The position numbers were made by a program, and so were the translations under genes. From Nissolia schottii (Eukaryota; Streptophyta; Magnoliopsida; Fabales; Fabaceae): 64,000 bases of DNA. The stretch covers positions 213,393 to 277,392 of the forward strand of contig QANU01030108.1 of assembly GCA_003254905.1 (NCBI GenBank). The letters run 5' to 3'. The notes beneath the pieces are model-generated. The model was not told the DNA's origin, made no database searches, and saw only the letters and a list, made by a program, of their open reading frames with translations. Position 1 is the stretch's first letter; the number at the start of each line of letters is the position of its first letter. Of this stretch, positions 1-11,396 are shown in pieces.

Positions 1-843
1 GTTTTGACGCACTACCCAAGTACCTAGGTCACGGCAGTTGGGGATACACTGCCCGAGTCCATAGATTCTTGATAGTTAGTCCTAATCTACATGACACATG
101 ACACTGGGCATCATGGGCTTCCATGTCTGGGCTTTACGGTCTTGCCCTAAATCTACATAAATCCTATTCTACTTTACGATTGTACAAGGTATACCAGGGT
201 CAACGTAGGTTATCGTTGACTTACAGTTCTATCGTAGATATACTCCCATGAGAGCAGTTTTAAATATATAGCATGATTAAGGGTCGTCACATCCACTCAC
301 TTAGAAAGGCCTAAGATTGGAGAACACTGACACTTGAGGCTTTGAGTAGCGCAGTGTTGGCACCTGAAATGGCCAACAAACACCACATCATCATAAACTA
401 ACAAAAATATTACTAAAGGGTGTCATAGTAGCGATATGGTATCACTATGGCAAACTGGCATTACCACGGCGGTAGTGCACCACCACAATGCTACCACTAT
501 CAAAGTAGTGTCGCCGGGGCCTACCACCCTAAGTCACCCCTTAAGAAGATTAACTACCTAATCTAGGTGAAGACGTTATATTTCCACACAAAAAATTGAG
601 CTGAAAAGCTCCTATGCTTGGGAGGAACTTTAGAAGCTCTGAAGGAATTAAGGAGTTGTAAAAATGTATGAGGAGCTCTATTTATAGGAGGAGGATGACC
701 TCTTCCCCAAGCTTTTGTGCAGCGCTAGGGTTTTTAACGTTTTTTCATGCCATTGCAGTGCGTCGAAAACTCTATGTCGCTGCAGCTCCCTTCCGAAAAT
801 TGGTCTTCAAAAAACACTTAACACCTACACCCACAACAACATG
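1..843 (-). mobile_element. LTR fragment (gypsy-type), cut by the window edge
   Basis: The reverse complement of about 1-270 matches 17280-17480, a block with repeated 'agggcaa-actgtaaagc' words, so this is a further copy of the LTR family at 15.7-18.7 kb in the opposite orientation. Read on the minus strand, a TATAAATAG box lies at about 675-684, and GC-rich direct and inverted words (for example GCTGCAGCGAC near 765) lie just upstream. The minus-strand start is probably near 843; the other end is outside the window. The family match is seen directly; the boundary is inferred. Confidence 0.55.
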
Positions 844-1189
844 AGATTTATTATGGAGAAATAAGAAGTCTCTGTCGTAAACTCCATACTTTTGTAAATG
901 TGAATATTAAGTGTGTAGGATTTTTTAGTGCAAAAATAATGTTATAACCAAATTTGGTTGTTGAAACTATACTTAGAAACTTGTGGTTGAAAATTTATGA
1001 AAAATAAAAGAGATAAACCTAAATATAAATGGAAAAATATGATACCCCTAAAATTTTAGACATTCCTTTAATACTCACTTATAAAAGCATGAGATTCGTT
1101 ACTTATTTTTTTTCTCACTTATTTTTTCTTATATCTCTTCCTCTTTTTCTTTTTTCAATGTTGAGTGCTTATTGAAGACATTTTGAATA

Positions 1190-1377
1190 GAAAGGTTGGT
1201 TGAACTCAAATGTGACTTATACTAAAACTGTTACGAAATAGATAAATCGATTATATGAATAACTTATATAAAAAACATAAGCCTAAACTTATGAAAAAGA
1301 CAAAACAAACAAATTTATATTATAACAAAATAGTTTAAATCCTAACCAACCCTAATTGTTATCCTTTTACTTTGTCA
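1190..1377 (+). repeat. Direct repeat, left copy
   Basis: About 190 bp from 'gaaaggttggttgaactcaaatg' to 'ccttttactttgtca' recurs in the same orientation at about 1882-2092, with frequent mismatches and small indels. Shared stretches include 'atgaaaaagacaaaacaaac' and 'tttaaatcctaacca'. The pair flanks about 500 bp. It could be a decayed short terminal-repeat element (TRIM-like) or a local duplication. No TG...CA ends or primer site were seen. Confidence 0.5.
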
Positions 1378-1590
1378 CCCCCTTCAAACTAGACGTCATC
1401 TTGCAAAAGTCATGTTTGGATTATGACAACAATGGAAATGAATGATGAGCCCAAATAACAGTGGTGAAAGAGACAATGACCTTGGCCGAAAGAAATCTTG
1501 CCAACAAGATCGTGTGATATAGTCTTGAAACATTGGATGTGAAAATGAGAAACAATGTTGAGTAACAACCAAACCTTATTGTAAATTTTC

Positions 1591-1836
1591 ATGTTGATGG
1601 TCAGAAGAATGAGGGTCTTTGAAAAGATAACTTGTGAGCCATGCTCAAGTAAGGAAATGAGATATGTGTCAGGGGCAAAAGCCACAGATGAGATTGTTAA
1701 ACCTCTTGCCAAGGGACATGCACGTCCGAAGGGAGGGACCACTGGGAGTGGCGCTGGAGTTTATTCGATAAAGCCACCAAGGCTAAGGGGTGTTGAAGTT
1801 TCTCCATTTGATAAAACACCAAGTATTTGGTTTTAA
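1591..1836 (+). other. Unrecognised 81-codon ORF between direct repeats
   Basis: An ATG-started frame of 81 codons. It contains a Cys-x-x-Cys pair near the start and a Gly/Lys/Pro-rich middle. It lies between the two direct repeats and is GC-richer than its surroundings. I do not recognise a family. It may be a relic exon captured between repeats or a chance frame. Confidence 0.2.
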
Positions 1837-1881
1837 GTTTGGCGTTAGCCATAAAAAAAAACTTTGTACCATAAATATGTT

Positions 1882-2092
1882 TTCAATAGAAAGGGTTGAA
1901 CTCAAGTATGCGTTATATAAAAAAAATGTTATTAAATAGATAAATTGGTTACAATGATAACTTATTTAGATAAAAATAAAAGAAAGATAAGCTTAAACCT
2001 ATGAAAAAGATAAAACAAACAAATTTAAATCTTAACAAACTAATTTAAATCCTAACCAGCCTTAATTGATATCCTTTTACTTTGTCATCTAT
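1882..2092 (+). repeat. Direct repeat, right copy
   Basis: Right member of the pair described at 1190-1377. It keeps the order of shared blocks, with extra A-rich insertions around 1920-1985. From 2093 to 2746 the sequence is ordinary AT-rich DNA with a GC-richer patch at 2560-2745; I see no gene there. Confidence 0.5.
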
Positions 2093-2746
2093 GACTTTAA
2101 ATTGTACAAAAATCATTTCCCAACTAATGAAGGATTTTCACTACGTCCCAGTTGAGTTAGCGAGCCATTACAAGTCCAGACAAAACAAGCATTTTCTAGG
2201 GAGATAAAAAAAATGCATAAAAACTTTTAAGGGAAATTATTCTTCGCCTAGGTTATTTTTGCAAACTTAAATTTGTTGACTCAGCACACTCTACCATAAC
2301 TACTCATGCCCCTCAAATATAACAATCTCCGTACATTCCAATCAGGCCAAATGTTTCTTATCGTAATGATATGTTCCATTTTTATTTAATTTGGGGAGAT
2401 ATAATTTTTTTTTTCTTTTTGTGGATTTGTTTTGGAGCAAATTTAAGATTTTTGCAATAGAAGGTTGCGCGGCTCTGAGATGTTGCTGCCATCGTTAATT
2501 GTGGCTGAAAGCTTCTCTTTTTCTCTATTTTCTCACCTCTAATTGTGCTCCTTCATGGTTACATGTGGTCAACCACCGCAGAATCCTCCACACGAGGACG
2601 CAACGACAACAGAGAAAATGTGTTGCATGTACGTCGTTGTGCTTCATGCGCCAATAAAGGTGTACGAGTCTTTATGAAGGAGAAAAAGGTTTTCTGGCGG
2701 CGGCAGCCTACGATGTTGCTGCTACAACATTTGGTGCAGACATAAC

Positions 2747-3149
2747 NNNNNNNNNNNNNNNNNNNNNNNNNNNNNNNNNNNNNNNNNNNNNNNNNNNNNN
2801 NNNNNNNNNNNNNNNNNNNNNNNNNNNNNNNNNNNNNNNNNNNNNNNNNNNNNNNNNNNNNNNNNNNNNNNNNNNNNNNNNNNNNNNNNNNNNNNNNNNN
2901 NNNNNNNNNNNNNNNNNNNNNNNNNNNNNNNNNNNNNNNNNNNNNNNNNNNNNNNNNNNNNNNNNNNNNNNNNNNNNNNNNNNNNNNNNNNNNNNNNNNN
3001 NNNNNNNNNNNNNNNNNNNNNNNNNNNNNNNNNNNNNNNNNNNNNNNNNNNNNNNNNNNNNNNNNNNNNNNNNNNNNNNNNNNNNNNNNNNNNNNNNNNN
3101 NNNNNNNNNNNNNNNNNNNNNNNNNNNNNNNNNNNNNNNNNNNNNNNNN
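2747..3149. other. Assembly gap (403 N)
   Basis: A run of N. The last bases before it ('gcagacataac') and the first bases after it belong to the 'agacataacc' repeat of 3150-3476. The gap therefore sits inside a tandem repeat and its true length is unknown. Reading frames shown across it are meaningless. Confidence 0.99.
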
Positions 3150-3476
3150 TATATATATAAACTCTTTGGTGAAAACAGACATAACCTTACCAAAGTAAAA
3201 GACCTAACCTTTTTGTTGTTTGAGACACAACCAGTTTTAATAAACAGACATAACCTTTTCGTGAACTCAGACCTAACCTTATTAAACAACATGACCTAAC
3301 CGTTCTCTCTCTCTCTATATATATATATATAAACCATTTGGTAAAAATAGACACAACCTTACCAAAGTAAAAGACCTAACTTTTTTGTTATTTAAGACAT
3401 AACCAGTTTAAATAAACAGACACAACATTTTCATGCACTAAAACCTAACCTTATTAAACAATATGACATAACATAT
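3150..3476 (+). repeat. Tandem duplication of ~165 bp with 'agacataacc' sub-repeats
   Basis: Two adjacent units (about 3159-3310 and 3328-3476) share the same order of short blocks, each built from diverged 'a(g/a)ac(a/c)taacc' words. They are separated by CT and TA microsatellites, and a TA run closes the second unit. The same word abuts the left side of the gap, so more units are probably hidden there. Confidence 0.8.
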
Positions 3477-3675
3477 ATATATATATATATATATACCCTC
3501 TTCCTCTTTATCTACGCTCCACACTTAACACTCTATTTCTCCTCTGAACCCTCCCCCCACCATTTGTTCCATTAAATACAATCAAAATAGCTCCTCCTAA
3601 TCCCTCCTGTTCCGTTTCTTTCCACACACTCAGTTTCCACTTTCTTTACCTGATAAAAAAGGAAAGAGAAAACAC

Positions 3676-3897
3676 TTGAAAAAACCAAGAAACAAATTAA
3701 CTGTGGCTGAAGATGAATATGAAGAAGAAGAAGACGATTTAACCTCTGATGGAAAGAGTGAGATAAAGTTTACACTGTCACCTTCAAGCAATGACTCTGA
3801 CGGCAGCAGCGACGATGTCATCATCTTCAAAGGGTTCCACAGGAGTACAGGTTCCGTGGGTAGTTATTGCCCCAGGTGTGCACCAGATGTGGAATAA
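3676..3897 (+). other. Acidic ORF, possible exon fragment
   Basis: An open frame of about 73 codons with codon usage that looks protein-like: a basic start, an acidic run (residues ~11-22, Glu/Asp), and a Ser/Asp-rich stretch. The first codon at 3676 is TTG, not ATG, and the frame stays open upstream into a pyrimidine-rich stretch. If real, it is an internal or terminal exon of an unrecognised gene rather than a full ORF. I can assign no domain. From 3900 to 4760 I see only AT-rich sequence and a TA microsatellite at about 4131-4152. Confidence 0.25.
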
Positions 3898-4760
3898 CCT
3901 GATGTGCAATAATCATGCTCAACCTTTAAATATATAATTTTTTTTCTCTCTCATTCATATTATCATATAGGGTGTGTATAGGTACGTAACGTAGTACCAC
4001 TTTAAAGATCACTCTTGCCATAGAAACTAGGGCGCATAAACTAGTCATTATCTCACAGTTGCATGTATTTTTTCCTCTAAAATAATTTGGAATTTATAAT
4101 TTTACCTGCTAGTCATTATCATCGTTGTTATATATATATATATATATATATAAACAGAATTAATAAGCTAAAATTAATTCTAATACATTTTCTTTTTAAG
4201 ATTTAATCTTAATTATTCAAATACAATTCAGATATAACATCTTTGAGAAAGACATTTTCCAATATTCACATCTGGAGGAAATAGGGGAGCAACCCTTCAA
4301 TGTCCATAACAATCAAGGTGTTAAAATGCTATAAAATCTATATTAAATTTTTTATTATGATGGTTATGAGTGGTGGCATCGAAGGCATCAATGACATTTG
4401 CCATAATGTTTATATTAATAAAAAAGACAATACATCACATTTATGCGCATGTTATGTTGTGATCAATTGATATATTTTTAAAATTCAAAATGATTTATCA
4501 ATTAACAAGATTGATGTGATAGTGAGGTAAATGATATTGGTGATTTTTATTCTTTCTGAAGCGTTTCTGTATTGCATTGTCTGAAGCATTTTTGTCTCTA
4601 TAGAGACTGGAATGTGGAAATAGTATTATTTGAATTAAGTTTATTGTGCGGATTCACTAGACAGTTTATAATATATTATCCCATAACCATGACATTTCTC
4701 TTATTAATTTTGGAATTGTGTTATTTGGACTCATTTTATATGTGATAATATATCGACTCA

Positions 4761-4850
4761 CATCATATTCACTATTAGATAAAATTTTAATAGGATTCAT
4801 ATCCAATAAAATCTTATCCAATTATAAATAAATAATAAATTAACATGATG
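4761..4850. mobile_element. Small foldback MITE
   Basis: An imperfect hairpin of about 90 bp: 'catcatattcactattag' at the left pairs with sequence ending 'taacatgatg' at the right. A related hairpin lies at 55013-55116, and both are followed by the same 'aaataacatttctctt' flank. From 4851 to 5500 no gene is visible. Confidence 0.5.
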
Positions 4851-5499
4851 TTCCTCCTATAAAAATACAAATAACATTTCTCTTAATTTCCGCCTTAGCC
4901 ACCATATTCACTTCCTGTCCCTAACTTTGATCTTCCCTTCCTCTTCCCCCGCCCCACTCCCTTCAATTCTCTTCTTTGTATGCAAGTCTTTGCAAGAATC
5001 TTAAGATAAGTAAAAATTAGGAAAATAATTAAAAATAATAATATAATAGTATAATATAAAAAACAATATTAGTAAATTTAAGATATGAAAGATTAAATTG
5101 TTTTTTATTTTATTATAAAAAATAGTTTTTATTTATGAAATTAATATAATATATATAGTAATTTAATTATATAGGCATGATATTGGGCCGAACATATTTA
5201 TATGTAAAACCCCCGGAATATAATGAACGGAATTATTCTAATTAAAAACTTATAAAAGTTTCTCAACTACTCAAACGCCTAAATGACACTACTAAGATTC
5301 AAAAATGGATACTTAATTATGAAATTTTGGACAGATAGTCTTGAGAGTCCCATCTCATCATTAAAATAAATTTGATTTAGGGAACAATTTTTTTTAATTA
5401 ATTACACTTTAAAAAAGTGTATCTTGTATAGTTCAAAAATATTTTCATAAAACGACAAAGAGATGAAGAAAGTAGAAGACGCCGTAGATGGAGATGAAC

Positions 5500-5790
5500 A
5501 CAAGGAGGTGAAACTGAAGAGAAACTCCATTGGGATTAGAACCTTGTTACAGAGTTATCAAAATACAGAATGAACAATAGAAGTAGAAAAGGTGGTGACA
5601 ATAGGTAACAACTTCAACTTATATAATTGTTACTTGTGATACAAGTCAATCCCCTATTAACTATATTAACGGTATATAATAGCTAGTAACCTAAATAACA
5701 GGCTAGTCTAGGGAAGTTTGTGTTGATTTTGAGACTCAATGTTAGCTTGAATTTTGGTGTGCATTGGATTAGAATTGGATTTTGGTGACA
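5500..5790 (-). mobile_element. 3' LTR remnant of the minus-strand copia element
   Basis: On the minus strand the copia frame runs into a purine tract (TGTGGGAGGG at 5791-5800), directly followed by TGTCACC. This is the usual polypurine tract then LTR start. A TATATAAG-like box follows at about 5618-5626. The far LTR end is not resolved and 5500 is an estimate. Confidence 0.45.
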
Positions 5791-6397
5791 CCCTCCCACA
5801 AGGTCCAAGAGGCTAAGCTTGGGGACAAGGTGATTGAAGGGGCCAAGGTGCAATCCTTTGGTGAAGAGTTCAACAGTTTGTTCTTTGCTGTGAATTACAA
5901 GTAGATGAATGAGACCAGAGTTGACCTTTTTCTCTAACTATGAGGCAATCCATTTCTATATGCTTTATCTTATCATGAAATATCGGATTTGTGGCAATGT
6001 GTATAGTTGAATTAATATTGTCACAAAAGAGGGTTATAGAATCTGCTAAATGTAGCTTAAGGCCTGTCATGTGGTATTGCAACCGCTGAGCTTCACAAGT
6101 TCCTACTGTCAAGGATCTATATTCCACTTCGGAGGAACTTCTAGCAAAATATGTTGCTTCTTGCATTTCCATGAGATGCTGGCTTTGCTTAGGAAGAAGC
6201 AAAAACTAGAAATAAACCTTCTAGTGTCTACACATGATGGCCAATTTACATTTGCAAATGTTGTTATCTTCAAATTCGATGATGATGGAAAAAAAAACCT
6301 TTTGCAGGATTTGATTGCACATACTTTAAGAATCTAATAGCTGATGTGTGGTGTTCTATCATTGGCTAGTCCAAAAGTTGACCAAGCTGACTTATTG
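5791..6397 (-). pseudogene. Copia pol remnant: RNase H end
   Basis: Minus-strand translation gives the end of a Ty1/copia reverse transcriptase and its RNase H. Visible are a 'SSEVEYRSL' block (the family's S-x-A-E-Y), a 'CDNINSTIHIATNP' block, a 'KHIEMDCLIVREK' block, and the closing 'LFTKGL' block next to the polypurine tract. In the active family the E and D residues of these blocks bind metal. At least one stop interrupts the frame before RNase H. The upstream part of the same gene lies at 9527-9990, beyond the inserted solo LTR. Confidence 0.85.
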
Positions 6398-7381
6398 TGT
6401 AACGTCCCGATTTTTCCCTACGGAGATTTCGCAAAATAAATAACGGTAAGCCTATCAGGGAGGTGAGAAAGTTAAATTATTACCTCTAACTCATGAGAAT
6501 CGCAGTTAAAACTAGGGTTTCGCGATCTCACAAACTTTCCTAAGATTCCAGACGATTTTTGGTCCGATCTAAAATTTTTTTCGGATACCCAAAGTGACCG
6601 CAAAATACACTAATAAGAAAATAATTCCCAGAATATCTCCACCGGAATCAAACTACTAGTAAGAAAAATTAGTAGATCACAACTTTATGTACGAAATATT
6701 TTTCAGACATCCGCACACGAACCATTTACTACCAAACGCGATCAAACATAATTGAAATTAATACCGAACCTTGGAAACTTATCCTCTGCCAATCGTGTAG
6801 CAGGGATAAGATGATAATATATAGATATATATAATATAATAATATATAATATAATAATAATAGTAATAGTAATAATATAAAAATATAATAATATTATAAT
6901 AATAATAATTAATAACCCTGAGGCAGCATAAGCCACCGCCTTAGGTTCCTATAAATAGGGCCTTTGAAGGCCAATTATTGAAGGATTCACTGCTTGTAAT
7001 TTATCTGCTCCATATTCATTTGTTCTGTTAGTGTATTCTGTAGTTATGCTGTCAGACTCAGGAAAAATAGCGAGATCACCCTAACGTGCTTAGGGATATT
7101 TTCTCACAACTTCCACCGTCTTCAAACACGATTTGGAGGTGGGTAATCCGATCACCGCTGTCTATATGATTTTTTTGTGTTATTATATGTGTGTATTTTT
7201 GTGCAAGAAAAATAAGAAACGTTATAAAAAAATATAGAGATCATGAGGTAAAGAGGGTTTTTCGTGGTTTTAATGTTAGGAAAATATAACTGTACTGATT
7301 GGGATCTAGGGAAAGTTAATAAATGATTTTCAGAGAGAAAACAGAAGAGAAACAACGTTGTGAATGAGTGATATGCATGGA

Positions 7382-7610
7382 CATTCGAATGACCATGAAT
7401 TTTACTCATCCAGGAGCAAATTTACTAGGCCATTCGAATGACCTAGCACAAGTCATTCGAATGACGCACTACTTTTTCCAACAAAGAGCAAAACTTAGAG
7501 GACATTTGAATGACAAGGTCATGTCATTCGAATGACGCATTATTTTTACCCCTGGAGAGCCAAGTTTCAGTGTCATTCGAATGAATAGCCCAAGACATTC
7601 GAATGACCAC
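7382..7610. promoter_or_regulatory. Cluster of CATTCGAATG palindromes
   Basis: Seven copies of CATTCGAATG or a one-base variant fall within about 230 bp (starts near 7382, 7431, 7454, 7503, 7525, 7574 and 7596). Several are extended to the 14-bp palindrome GTCATTCGAATGAC. They lie in the solo LTR, downstream of its TATAAATA box. Function unknown. The spacing is irregular, so this is a motif cluster rather than a simple tandem repeat. Confidence 0.85.
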
Positions 7611-8039
7611 TGAAGAACTTGAACTTTTAGCTTTCCTATATGTTCCAACCAGCACGAAAACTCAGAAAATGATAGAGGGAAGTAATTGTATGTGTGTTGT
7701 ACATATAATAACTTGCATAATGAGGATGTGGTCGTCAATAGGATTTAGGACGGCTGTAGATAACTAGAAGTTAAAGTCACATAATGTGTTAAGATAAAGA
7801 ACGGACATAGGGAAAAAGGTAAGTTTTTAAGAATGTTCCGGCCACAAAAGTTTTGAAGAAATGACCTAGTTATATGATTAGGAAATCCCTATCTCTTGGC
7901 ACGTCAAGCATGACAACCCCCTTACCAGTCTAGCAAGAAGGACTGGTTCTATAAAGTAACGCAAGCTTAGACTTGAGCGAGGGCATCGACCCGGTATGAG
8001 AGAAAAGAAAGCAAGAAAGGAACGAGAGAGAAAGAAGGA

Positions 8040-8360
8040 TATGCCCCCAATAGTGGCATCAGAAAATCGCATCCCCAGTAGTGATGTGGCATACCCCAAA
8101 GTAGTGGTGTGATTTACGCCCCTAGTTGCGGCGAAATAAAGTTGTCCCCATAGCCGTGGACAGAGAAAGAAAGAAAAAAAGAAAGAATGTTGTCCCCAAA
8201 GTCGTGGACAAAGAAAGAAAAAGAGTGATCATCACCGAAGGTGAAGGATCCCCAGGGCTAAATGCTACCTGGATCGACGACGAAAGAAAAGAGTGATTGT
8301 CCCCAAGCAGTGGACCAAGGAGTGAACGTGTGACTGTCCCCTGAGTTATGGACAAAGCGA
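8040..8360 (+). repeat. Degenerate internal repeats of the solo LTR
   Basis: Diverged units of the form 'ccccaa-agt-gtgg' alternate with 'aaagaaagaaa' runs. At least eight can be recognised. Such low-complexity spacers are common in long gypsy LTRs. No coding content. Confidence 0.6.
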
Positions 8361-9526
8361 GCCCCCTCCCGGCGTTAGTGACCCCCTCACCATCCTACAC
8401 GTAGGATGGTTGTCCCATCGTTAGTAGAAGGCAAAGGATCCCCTAGGGCTATATGCTACCTGAATCGACGCGATACGGAGACAACAATAGGTTGTAGCCA
8501 CAAGGGAATGACGATCCCACGGACTACAAGGGAGATATGATGGGCTACAAGTATCGAGAAGGACGTCGCCACAGTGCGCGTAAGAGATTCTTAACCTAGG
8601 CATGCATGAAGTCCTATGTGGTAAATGCTATACTTATGTGCATGTATGTGTAAGAGTCACAGACGCTACGATTATAGGTGTGTGGGTATGCGAGATAGTA
8701 TCGCAAGGCCCTGACGGTCAGAATTAGAAAGCACGAGGACCTATAATTAGGCAAGGCAAGATTAGATTTTCCTCCGATCACCTAGTAATTTAGATAAAGC
8801 CGCTCAGGACTAGAACAGATAATAACAAGTAGGGATTTTAGTATAACTGTATCACCTAGAGACAGCTGAGCATCGGAATCATAATTGAAGCGAGAACGAA
8901 CAGGTATTCCCCGAAGGACGCCACTGAGGACGTAATGTTCTCACCCCACTTCATTATGATTCCAGGTCAAAACCAGTGGCACACGGCGAGGACTAGGACT
9001 TACCCTGAAATGAGGTTGAGGAATTTCCTTGTAGCAGGAAGCCTTTGAGCCGAGAGATCGTAAAGGAGCAGCAGGTGCTGCCATTCGACAAGCAAGCAGG
9101 GCAAGGATTAGTGAAGTGTAACGTGTAACAGTCACATGGTCTAGTCGGGTCGTTGACGACTAAGTGTAGTAGCTGTAAGCTATATTATTATTCAATTGTG
9201 TACTTGCATTCCGGATCGAATTATTGTACATATATATATGTATGTATGTATGTTAGGAAACGCCCTAGAGATCTATTTCCTGGAGTAGTAGCGCTTAAGT
9301 CTGAGAAGACTCTATTGCTTGTATCCATGTATAACTTCTTGACGTGTATGACTCTTAATTTACAAAATAATAAAGAAAGGAAAATGTTTCAAAATGGTCC
9401 GTATTTTCGAATAAGAAATATTTGCCAAGCTAGAAATAGGGGCTAGAAGTAACCCCAACCAAGGTAGATAACAACCTTATAAGCGGTATTATGACTATAG
9501 TTTAGACCGCGAGTAGGGGTGTTACA

Positions 9527-9990
9527 TATTGCATAGGGTAAGTCAGGTCTTGTGCTTGTTAGGTATAAAAGCCTTCCGATCATTATTCTATAAACTAAAG
9601 GATCTTGATACAAATCATTTCCTACCTTTTGTAACTTGATAGTTAGATCACATGGACTAGAGACTAGTTTAGCAGCCATAAGTTATGCATCTTGTATGAG
9701 TTATAATGCATACTTTCTTTGATATAATTCAATTCCTTTCTTTGATCTATCCAGCTCCATGTCAAGGAAATACTTGCAATCTCCTAGGTCTCTAATAGTA
9801 AACTTGTCATCAAGCATTTTTTTGAGCTTATCAATCTCATTGATATCATTACCTGTCATTAGAGGTTATCTACATATAGAACCACTGTTATGCTTGTTGA
9901 GTTTTGTTTCTATTTTACAAAGAGGGAATAATCAGCTTTGCTTTGCACAAAGCCTTGATCAATGAGTATTGCTATGAGTTTGAAATTCCA
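9527..9990 (-). pseudogene. Copia pol remnant: reverse transcriptase C-terminal part
   Basis: Minus-strand frames show copia blocks: a degraded 'FTIRDLGDCKYFLDMEL' region, 'IELYQRKYAL', 'VYRIMIGRLLYLT' and 'TRPDLPYAI', with several stops and frameshifts further upstream. The last block ends exactly at the TATTG duplication and continues on the other side of the solo LTR at 6397. Upstream it is cut at about 10000 by a CACTA terminus. Confidence 0.8.
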
Positions 9991-10004
9991 TTATTTGCTT
10001 GCTA

Positions 10005-10437
10005 CACTACTAGAAAACTAACTATTACCGTCCAAACATTATTATCGTCGAACACGAACCAACGGTAATACCGTCGGAAAATAAAATAGTACCGACGGTA
10101 ACCGGTTCGCTCATAAAGAACTAGGAAAGAAGCATCAGATTACCGTCGGAAAATCTAGCCAACGGTAACAGCAACGGTAATTGTTCAAGGGAAAAGACGC
10201 GAAAATCTTACCGTCAGTAACAAGTTTCAGTAAAAATTTGAGATGTTGATTTAAAGAAAATAAAAAAGAAAACCATCAGATATAACAAACGGTAAATTAC
10301 TACCAATTGTAAACAACCACGTGTTCACCACAAACATTAGTTTTATCCAACGGTAAATAACTCAGAGCACGTGTCTCGAACATCAATTTCATGTGTTACC
10401 GTCTAGTATGCCCGACGGTAACCACCTCAGAATAGCA
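10005..10437 (+). mobile_element. CACTA (EnSpm-type) element, one end only
   Basis: It starts CACTACTAGAAAA, the classic CACTA terminus. This is followed by subterminal words in both orientations, 'taccgtcgg' / 'ccgacggta' and 'aacggtaa', repeated at least ten times to about 10430. Repeated subterminal words are where CACTA transposases bind. No matching right end was found, so this is a truncated end or the partner end has decayed. Confidence 0.75.
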
Positions 10438-10947
10438 CTACAGATATGACGTAAGTTAATAATAGATTAATGAATTTGATTTGATTCTACTGTTTTGATT
10501 TAAAGTAGATTGATATAATCTAATATAGTCTAATTAGCACATATTTAATTATGTGATTCAAATAAATTAATCTAAAAATAATTTAATTTGATCTAAAATT
10601 AATTTATCTTAAATTATGTGATTCAAAAAGATTAATTTAATCTAAAATTTGTCTCTTTATGTTTGAGTCTATTCTATAAATAAAAGTTTATTATTATTTT
10701 AGTTTATCATTAAGTTTATTACTCACATATTCTACTCACTTAATAAAAAAGACAAATTTCATATTAAATTAATCTTTTTGAATCACGTAATGTAAGATCA
10801 AATTAAATTATTTTTAGATTAATTTATTTGAATCACGTAATTAAATATGTGCTAGATTATATAGACTAAATCAATCTTCTTTAAATCAAAACAGTAGAAT
10901 CTAGTCAAATTCATTAATCTATTATTAACTTACGTCATATCTATAGT
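10438..10947. mobile_element. Foldback element with ~230-bp inverted arms
   Basis: The left arm from 'actacagatatgacgtaag' is matched by the complement of the right arm ending 'cttacgtcatatctatagt'. Pairing extends over most of the 510 bp, with 'ctactgttttgatttaaag' near 10488 and its complement near 10880. This gives one long hairpin with a short centre. It lies next to the CACTA terminus and may be an inserted MITE. From 10948 to 11396 I see nothing coding. Confidence 0.8.
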
Positions 10948-11396
10948 ATCTATTATAAATTATTTTACGTGACACTTCTTATTTGAATAAGTAAAATTAT
11001 GTGCTAATCAAATTCATTCATTTGCTAATTTGAATGGAGATTCCGATACCTCTAATAGAAAATATAATATCTTTGATTTAGTTTTTATTTACAAATTCAT
11101 TCATTGCTAATTTGTCATTATATTTTTATTTTTTATACCAAGTTTAGAATACGTGGTCACCATCTAGTTGTGTAATTTTATTAATAATTAATTTAACAAA
11201 ATTTATGATGATTTGTACACAAATAATTATTCACGTCAATTGCGTTGGTAGTTGTCTAACTTTTATGAGTTATACGAATTGATTTTAATTGATTCTACTT
11301 AAATAATGTAATATGAAACATAATCTCATCAATGGTTTTTTTTATTATTATTATTATATAAAAGAAAATTAATAATTTGTATAAGATGTTATATAT

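Larger units (their letters stand above)
6398..9526 (+). mobile_element. Solo LTR, 3.1 kb, inserted in copia pol
   Basis: It begins TGTAACGTCCCG and ends GGGTGTTACA, which are inverted termini typical of long Tekay/Del-type gypsy LTRs. It is flanked by the 5-bp duplication TATTG (6393-6397 and 9527-9531). No coding domain lies inside. A TATAAATAGGG box is at about 6949. The interior holds a palindrome cluster (7382-7610) and degenerate 'gtccccaa-gtcgtggac' repeats (8040-8360). The stretch 8750-8945 matches the complement of 38500-38720 inside the LTR at 38033-43200, so both belong to one family. Removing one duplication copy and the LTR reconnects the copia frame. Confidence 0.9.

Noticed and set aside
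2559..3292. Long minus-strand frames of 190-207 codons
   Set aside because: They consist mostly of the N gap; the coded parts are only the repeat and short flanks.
7382..7610. CRISPR-like array of short palindromes
   Set aside because: Spacing is irregular and the repeats are only 10-14 bp; they are motif clusters in an LTR.
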